Shown in pieces: positions 3,401 through 5,292 of a DNA stretch of 5,292 bases. Within the stretch, counting starts at the first letter, position 1. Each line of letters opens with the position of its first letter. This DNA comes from Thermoplasmata archaeon (GTDB lineage: Archaea; Thermoplasmatota; Thermoplasmata; GCA-020350865), in contig CP070672.1 of NCBI GenBank assembly GCA_020351895.1, positions 3,853,445 through 3,858,736 of the forward strand. Direction: 5' to 3'. The notes beneath the pieces are model-generated. The model was not told the origin of the DNA. It made no database searches and was given only the letters and a program-made list of their open reading frames with translations. The position numbers and the translations under genes were made by a program.

Positions 3401-5292
3401 AAATTTCACTGTTACTATTAATAATGTAGCCCCGACAATTTCGATGGTAATCGCACTATCCGGACCCGAGGGGTCCGAACTCATATTCTTAGCCAATGCT
3501 TCAGATCCTGGTAGTGATGATTTGACATTTACTTGGGAGTTTGAGTATGGACCCATAATTGTAAACCAATATTTGAATAATTTGTCCAGCCCAGAACCCC
3601 CTTACAATCCAAGTACAAATGAAATAAAAAGCCCTTGGGGTATATATCCATTTAACGTTTCAGACACAGTAACACATACTTATGGGGACAACTACGATTA
3701 TACCCTGACCTTGAACGTTTCCGATGATGACGGTGGATGGGCTGAGTATATAACTTCTGTCTCTGTTTATAATCTTGCTCCATCTATTATTGAAATTATA
3801 ATCCCATCAGATATTGATGAAGGATCTTCAGCGTCGTTCCTAGCACGAGCTAAAGACAACGGTAGCGACGATCTGAATTTCACATGGGAATTCGAGCTGG
3901 GACCTACGATATCAAATATCTACCCTAATGATGGTTTTGATCCTGATCCCTACCCTAGTCCATGGGGTACTTTCCCGTTCAATGTGACTGATACAGTTGA
4001 ACATACATACGGCGATAATGGCAATTTCCAATTATTATTAACAATAGCAGATGATGATGGTGGCATTACATCATACATAACAACCATAACCGTAAATAAT
4101 GTCGCCCCTACCATCGCACCATTCGGTCCATTTACTGTGGATGAGGGTTCAACTTTCGATCTTGCCGTATCCTCCACAGACACTGGCAGTGATGACTTAA
4201 CATTCACATGGGAATTCGAACTTGGATCTACGATAGAGAACCTACATTATAATAATGGGATTTCCCCCGAACCAGTATACGATCCTATTACCAATGAGAT
4301 TAAAAGTCCATGGGGAAGCTTTCCGTTCAATACAACAGATATAATTAATTATGTTTATGGCGATGATGGGATGTACATCGTACTACTTACTGTAACAGAT
4401 GATGATGGTGGTTCTACAACTTACAACACAACCATAACTGTGAATAATGTTGCACCTACCATCGCACCTTTCGGTCCATTCACTGTGGATGAAGGTTCAT
4501 CTTTCGATATTACTGCAACATCCACCGATCCAGGTAGCGATGATCTAACATACAAATGGGAATTCGAACATGGACCCACAATAGAGAATCCACACTACAA
4601 TAATTTTGTTTCTCCTGAGCCGATATATGATCAACTTGTTAATGAAATTAGAAGCCCCTGGGGTAATTATCCATTTACTGTAACCGATACAGTTACTCAT
4701 ACATATGGGGACAACTATAATTATACTCTGATTTTAACTGTGAACGATGATGATGGTGGTTCAACCATTTACACAACAACTGTAATAGTAGAAAATGTTG
4801 CCCCAACAATCGAGAGTGTCGAAGGGTATATGTTCCTGAATTTAACTCTCCGTGTTGCAGGTGAGAAATGGCATTCCGTGGGTATACATCTTGTTGAGAA
4901 TGGAACAGAGATCACGTCCGCTATTGTTACAAGATATCCAGGAAATCCTGACGAGCAAACTGGTACAATCGTTGGAGCTAGGATAGATATGACAAAAAAT
5001 TACACCGTCCTTATTGATTATCTCCCAAATGATCCCAGAGTGAACGGGAATGTCTGGGGTGCAAACCCTGTATGGATAGAAATAGGTTTTGAGGATGGCT
5101 CGACTACTCGCCTGCACCACACATTCAATGTGAGGAAATCCTATTGGAATAGCGATCATTGGAACCATATCGATCCATGGGAAGTAGAGTTAAATCCACT
5201 TCTTGTTGGGCACAATATAACTTTCGAGGCCAGGGCCACTGATCTGGGTAGCGATGACCTGATATTTGCATGGGATTTCGGAGATGGAAACA
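357..5292 (+). CDS. Giant secreted multidomain protein: alpha-toroid, LamG and PKD array (3'-partial)
   Basis: An uninterrupted frame of 1,645 codons runs off the right edge. The start is set by the Shine-Dalgarno sequence at 345-350 and by the signal peptide that follows directly. Domains in order are: signal peptide; beta-rich N-region; a helical domain like the prenyltransferase/squalene-cyclase repeats (147-580); a PKD domain split by a LamG domain (589-907); five PKD-like repeats (908-1481); a His-containing beta domain (1482-1614); and the start of a further PKD domain ending in WDFGDG (1639-1644). These modules are known from surface and secreted proteins that bind glycans or other proteins or act as spacers, so an adhesin, S-layer-associated or polymer-binding role is inferred. 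No catalytic motif is visible. The mature part has only six cysteines (C70, C231, C417, C610, C755, C900), none in the PKD array. More than fifteen N-X-S/T sequons suggest N-glycosylation. Any C-terminal anchor lies outside the window. Confidence 0.95.
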   Translation, partial: MKVKILGTLLCVMMIAVIFNTVAQNAGQLGSDTTTHSSQPTQNTVPMTIHLEGEYYVYMADAVTYASGSCELVDESTSSSYDLGSFSNGQFVRTITVNEDHNYHVTVVDSNNDVGHSVTFAHETDVYLPSFRTHQTTKRELSLFGQHVNTAIDQGLEFLRRNQEIYTLGGVEYGYWHYHSPDPPITTYGPYGIYHVASTAFAVLAFIDQTPDPDEEEVVGYIGLIPEDRECVDKAIRHVLRFQRDTTDEWDGVISEVYNSVRISHGNYETSSAIIALSEYMLTKNPSDPDYTNEIQEAVNFVVRWQYDNNRPIYAHTPSSAGYGGFGYAQAGPGLENQPDMSNTPFAVGALGAAQNIPGIDIEQEDTDGHSKAWSYVNSTKSSGTWNDGGHRYHLRTWGRYFDYRSYGTATAAAIWCYNIFGAPINDPEVNSALEWFGYNLPGHGYYGYEEQPKRWPTNYDPTNHPEHLAYWNYYFYLWTASKAFVLYDIENEIGGMIDPTTTIYGAQQPRWYFDFAYKLLSPYTLDPPEYYPNNLQWVNTGRMITNVYSDGVQYAYWEPAHRLTMMNSLMAILVLERSTGGVRQKEQPVADAGPDQEVNEGDPVPFFGCNSIGSLNDTSPSIEPGVVALWHMDEDSGSIIYDETPNNNDGTISGANWAIGKFGSALEFGDTDLVYEIPASFDDSITDEITIVSWIYWEGPHPWTYSQNSYIFDARDFFGARGGFIFYLDLSGTLIFLLLYGNNVYDYQFVNTTCRIPIGRWTHVAGVLDFTNLELKLFINGREDANVIPTEPYNDFESSHNDAAIGNNRYAPTDSQWAPFNGVIDEVVIYNRSLTAQELPRVPSRITSYYWDFDVSDGIDWDNPDAEGPTPTHIYGDDGIYTVTLKITDETNASDTDTCFVTVHNVAPTLDPNGPYSGFEGSPLTITSFVTDPGSDDLTFTWNWGDGTPITSYVHYNDDVGPELVYDPSTNEVKSPWGEYPFIITDTLNHIYGDNGIYLILLIVNDDDGGEAYVNFTVTINNVAPTISMVIALSGPEGSELIFLANASDPGSDDLTFTWEFEYGPIIVNQYLNNLSSPEPPYNPSTNEIKSPWGIYPFNVSDTVTHTYGDNYDYTLTLNVSDDDGGWAEYITSVSVYNLAPSIIEIIIPSDIDEGSSASFLARAKDNGSDDLNFTWEFELGPTISNIYPNDGFDPDPYPSPWGTFPFNVTDTVEHTYGDNGNFQLLLTIADDDGGITSYITTITVNNVAPTIAPFGPFTVDEGSTFDLAVSSTDTGSDDLTFTWEFELGSTIENLHYNNGISPEPVYDPITNEIKSPWGSFPFNTTDIINYVYGDDGMYIVLLTVTDDDGGSTTYNTTITVNNVAPTIAPFGPFTVDEGSSFDITATSTDPGSDDLTYKWEFEHGPTIENPHYNNFVSPEPIYDQLVNEIRSPWGNYPFTVTDTVTHTYGDNYNYTLILTVNDDDGGSTIYTTTVIVENVAPTIESVEGYMFLNLTLRVAGEKWHSVGIHLVENGTEITSAIVTRYPGNPDEQTGTIVGARIDMTKNYTVLIDYLPNDPRVNGNVWGANPVWIEIGFEDGSTTRLHHTFNVRKSYWNSDHWNHIDPWEVELNPLLVGHNITFEARATDLGSDDLIFAWDFGDGN
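495..746 (+). other. N-terminal beta-rich region (residues 47-130)
   Basis: This segment alternates hydrophobic and polar residues and includes YYVYMADAVTY, FVRTITVNEDHNYHVTVVD and HSVTFAHETDVYLPS. The pattern suggests a small beta-sandwich between the signal peptide and the helical domain. It contains the single cysteine C70. I do not recognise a named family. It could be a carboxypeptidase-regulatory-like or Ig-like fold, but that is only a guess. Confidence 0.45.
795..2096 (+). other. Prenyltransferase/squalene-cyclase-like alpha-toroid domain (residues 147-580)
   Basis: The domain is built of repeated helical hairpins. Examples are AIDQGLEFLRRNQ (151-163) followed by VASTAFAVLAFI (196-207), YETSSAIIALSEYML starting at 268, GGFGYA (324-329) leading to DMSNTPFAVGAL (340-351), YGTATAAAIWCY (407-418), LAYWNYYFYLWTASKAF starting at 469, and LTMMNSLMAILVLER (564-578). 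The glycine/aromatic turn followed by an 'A..AL' helix is the hallmark of the alpha6/alpha6 toroid shared by terpene cyclases, prenyltransferase beta subunits and complement-type thioester domains. I see neither the DXDD motif of class II terpene cyclases nor a clear zinc-ligand set. A binding or structural role is therefore more likely than terpene chemistry, which would also be odd outside the cell. A polysaccharide-lyase-like toroid remains possible. Confidence 0.7.
2121..2231 (+). other. First half of a split PKD domain (residues 589-625)
   Basis: PVADAGPDQEVNEGDPVPFF (589-608) is the classic opening of a PKD domain (A-D-A-G-P-D-Q-x-V-x-E-G). The expected 'D.DG....Y.WDFGDG' continuation is missing here. 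The sequence passes into a LamG domain at about 626, and the PKD continuation reappears at 847. C610 lies in this half. Confidence 0.75.
2232..2876 (+). other. LamG / concanavalin A-like domain (residues 626-840)
   Basis: The segment carries the familiar landmarks of the LamG-type jelly roll. They are VALWHMDEDSGS (628 on) with DGTISGANW, GKFGSALEFG (661-670), EITIVSWIYWEG, GRWTHVAGVLDF (W762), LFINGR (778-783), and finally FNGVIDEVVIYNRSLTAQEL (821-840). Its length of about 215 residues is normal for the family. Such domains bind carbohydrates or extracellular proteins, often with calcium. Without a structure the ligand cannot be named. C755 lies within it. Confidence 0.88.
2895..3077 (+). 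other. Second half of the split PKD domain (residues 847-907)
   Basis: ITSYYWDFDVSDG followed by DWDNPDAEGPTPTHIYGDDG and IYTVTLKITD (881-890) matches the second part of a PKD domain: the 'Y.WDFD' strand, the 'PTPTH.YGDDG.YTVTL.VTD' strands and the closing FVTVHNVAP linker. It completes the fold opened at 589-612. C900 sits near its end and could face C610 of the first half across the fold. Confidence 0.78.
3078..3428 (+). repeat. PKD-like repeat 1 (residues 908-1024, 117 aa)
   Basis: This is the first of five tandem units. It starts at APTLDPNGPY, carries TDPGSDDLTFTWNWGDGTP and keeps the canonical GDG loop. A segment not found in ordinary PKD domains follows, with VYDPSTNEVKSPWGEYPF (SPWG at 976-979). 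The usual IYGDNGIYLILLIV, NDDDGG (D1007-G1011) and NNV linker then close it. The fold is Ig-like and extracellular, probably a spacer. Confidence 0.85.
3429..3776 (+). repeat. PKD-like repeat 2 (residues 1025-1140, 116 aa)
   Basis: It has the same layout as repeat 1: ASDPGSDDLTFTWEFEYGP, then the SPEPPYNPSTNEIKSPWG segment (SPWG at 1092-1095), THTYGDNYDYTLTLNVSD and DDDGG. The canonical WDFGDG loop is replaced by WEFEYGP. Sequons NAS, NLS and two NVS are present. A perfect DNA hairpin (3461-3477) falls near its start. Confidence 0.85.
3461..3477 (+). repeat. Perfect 7-bp hairpin inside the coding region
   Basis: CGGACCC (3461-3467) and GGGTCCG (3471-3477) are exact reverse complements around a GAG loop, in the codons for SGPEGSE of repeat 2. 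It is strong for this A/T-rich gene. It may be incidental, arising from the Gly-Pro-Glu-Gly codons. Confidence 0.6.
3777..4103 (+). repeat. PKD-like repeat 3, short form (residues 1141-1249, 109 aa)
   Basis: It starts APSIIEIIIPSDIDEGSS and has DNGSDDLNFTWEFELGPTI. Its inserted segment is seven residues shorter than in repeats 2, 4 and 5: PNDGFDPDPYPSPWGTFPF replaces the longer form with 'YDP.TNEIK'. SPWG is at 1201-1204. HTYGDNGNFQLLLTIADDDGG and the NNV linker close it. Confidence 0.85.
4080..4508 (+). repeat. Near-identical 81-bp direct repeats, 4080-4160 and 4428-4508
   Basis: The two 81-base copies are 348 bases apart and span the junctions of repeats 3/4 and 4/5. By hand alignment they differ at eight positions. 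Seven are silent third-codon-position changes and one changes Thr to Ser. This points to duplication or gene conversion followed by purifying selection, and it independently confirms the plus-strand reading frame. Confidence 0.85.
4104..4451 (+). repeat. PKD-like repeat 4 (residues 1250-1365, 116 aa)
   Basis: It opens APTIAPFGPFTVDEGSTF, almost identical to repeat 5, and continues TDTGSDDLTFTWEFELGSTI, SPEPVYDPITNEIKSPWG (SPWG at 1317-1320), YVYGDDGMYIVLLTV and DDDGGSTTYNTTITVNNV. The GDG loop is again replaced by EFELG. Sequons are at FNTTD and YNTTI. Confidence 0.87.
4452..4799 (+). repeat. PKD-like repeat 5 (residues 1366-1481, 116 aa)
   Basis: This is the last complete unit of the array and the closest relative of repeat 4. 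It has STDPGSDDLTYKWEFEHGPTI, SPEPIYDQLVNEIRSPWG (SPWG at 1433-1436), THTYGDNYNYTLILTV and NDDDGGSTIYTTTVIVENV. The array then gives way to a different domain at 1482. Confidence 0.87.
4800..5198 (+). other. Unnamed His-containing beta-rich domain (residues 1482-1614)
   Basis: After the APTIESVEGYM linker the sequence stops following the PKD pattern. It contains VAGEKWHSVGIHLVENGTEI, VTRYPGNPDEQTGTIVGARI, YTVLIDYLPNDPRVNGNVWG, FEDGSTTRLHHTFNVRKSYW and SDHWNHIDPWEVELN. The alternating pattern suggests a beta-sandwich. Six histidines (1506, 1511, 1587, 1588, 1601, 1604) and nearby Asp/Glu residues raise the possibility of a metal site. I believe similar segments occur in other archaeal PKD proteins, but I cannot attach a family name. 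Confidence 0.55.
5199..5292 (+). other. Start of a further PKD domain, cut by the window edge (residues 1615-1645)
   Basis: VGHNITFEARATDLGSDDLI followed by FAWDFGDGN is the first half of a PKD domain and keeps the canonical WDFGDG motif that repeats 2-5 have lost. The window ends two or three residues after this motif, so the domain and the rest of the protein continue to the right. Confidence 0.8.

Noticed and set aside
3078..4799. Tandem repeat region considered as a CRISPR array or non-coding satellite
   Set aside because: The period is about 330-350 bases, the frame stays open, differences are concentrated at third codon positions, and the translation is a PKD array.
468..5168. Other minus-strand frames of 60-123 codons across the window
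   Set aside because: All lie opposite the long plus-strand gene, whose codon-level conservation between repeats shows which strand and frame are selected. None has recognisable protein motifs.

Overview
The window is almost entirely one gene. A plus-strand reading frame opens at 357 with a good Shine-Dalgarno sequence and a signal peptide, then runs 1,645 codons without a stop and off the right edge. It encodes the N-terminal part of a giant, secreted or surface-exposed, multidomain protein. Bases 1-356 are an intergenic leader with archaeal-looking promoter elements and no convincing gene.

The organism is most likely an uncultured archaeon, probably of the Thermoplasmatota. This is inference from four things: A/T-rich TATA-type boxes, heavy use of ATA, AGA and AGG codons, the style of the signal peptide, and long PKD arrays with 'NNVAPT' linkers and 'DDDGG' turns, which I associate with that group. 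No rRNA or housekeeping gene is present to prove it.

Layout of the protein (residue n starts at base 357+3(n-1)): signal peptide (1-23); Thr/Ser/Gln-rich linker and a small beta-rich region (47-130); a helical domain resembling the prenyltransferase/squalene-cyclase alpha-toroid repeats (about 147-580); the first half of a PKD domain (589-625); a LamG/concanavalin A-like domain (626-840); the second half of that PKD domain (847-907); five tandem PKD-like repeats of 109-117 residues (908-1481), each with an unusual extra segment carrying an SPWG motif; a His-containing beta-rich domain I cannot name (1482-1614); and the start of another PKD domain (1615 to the window end).

The likely job is extracellular. 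The toroid and LamG modules would contact a glycan or protein ligand, the Ig-like PKD array would act as a stalk, and many N-X-S/T sequons suggest glycosylation. No catalytic motif was seen, and the C-terminus, with any cell-surface anchor, lies outside the window. The most notable points are the LamG domain nested inside a PKD domain, the SPWG-bearing PKD variant, and repeat units whose DNA differs almost only at silent positions.
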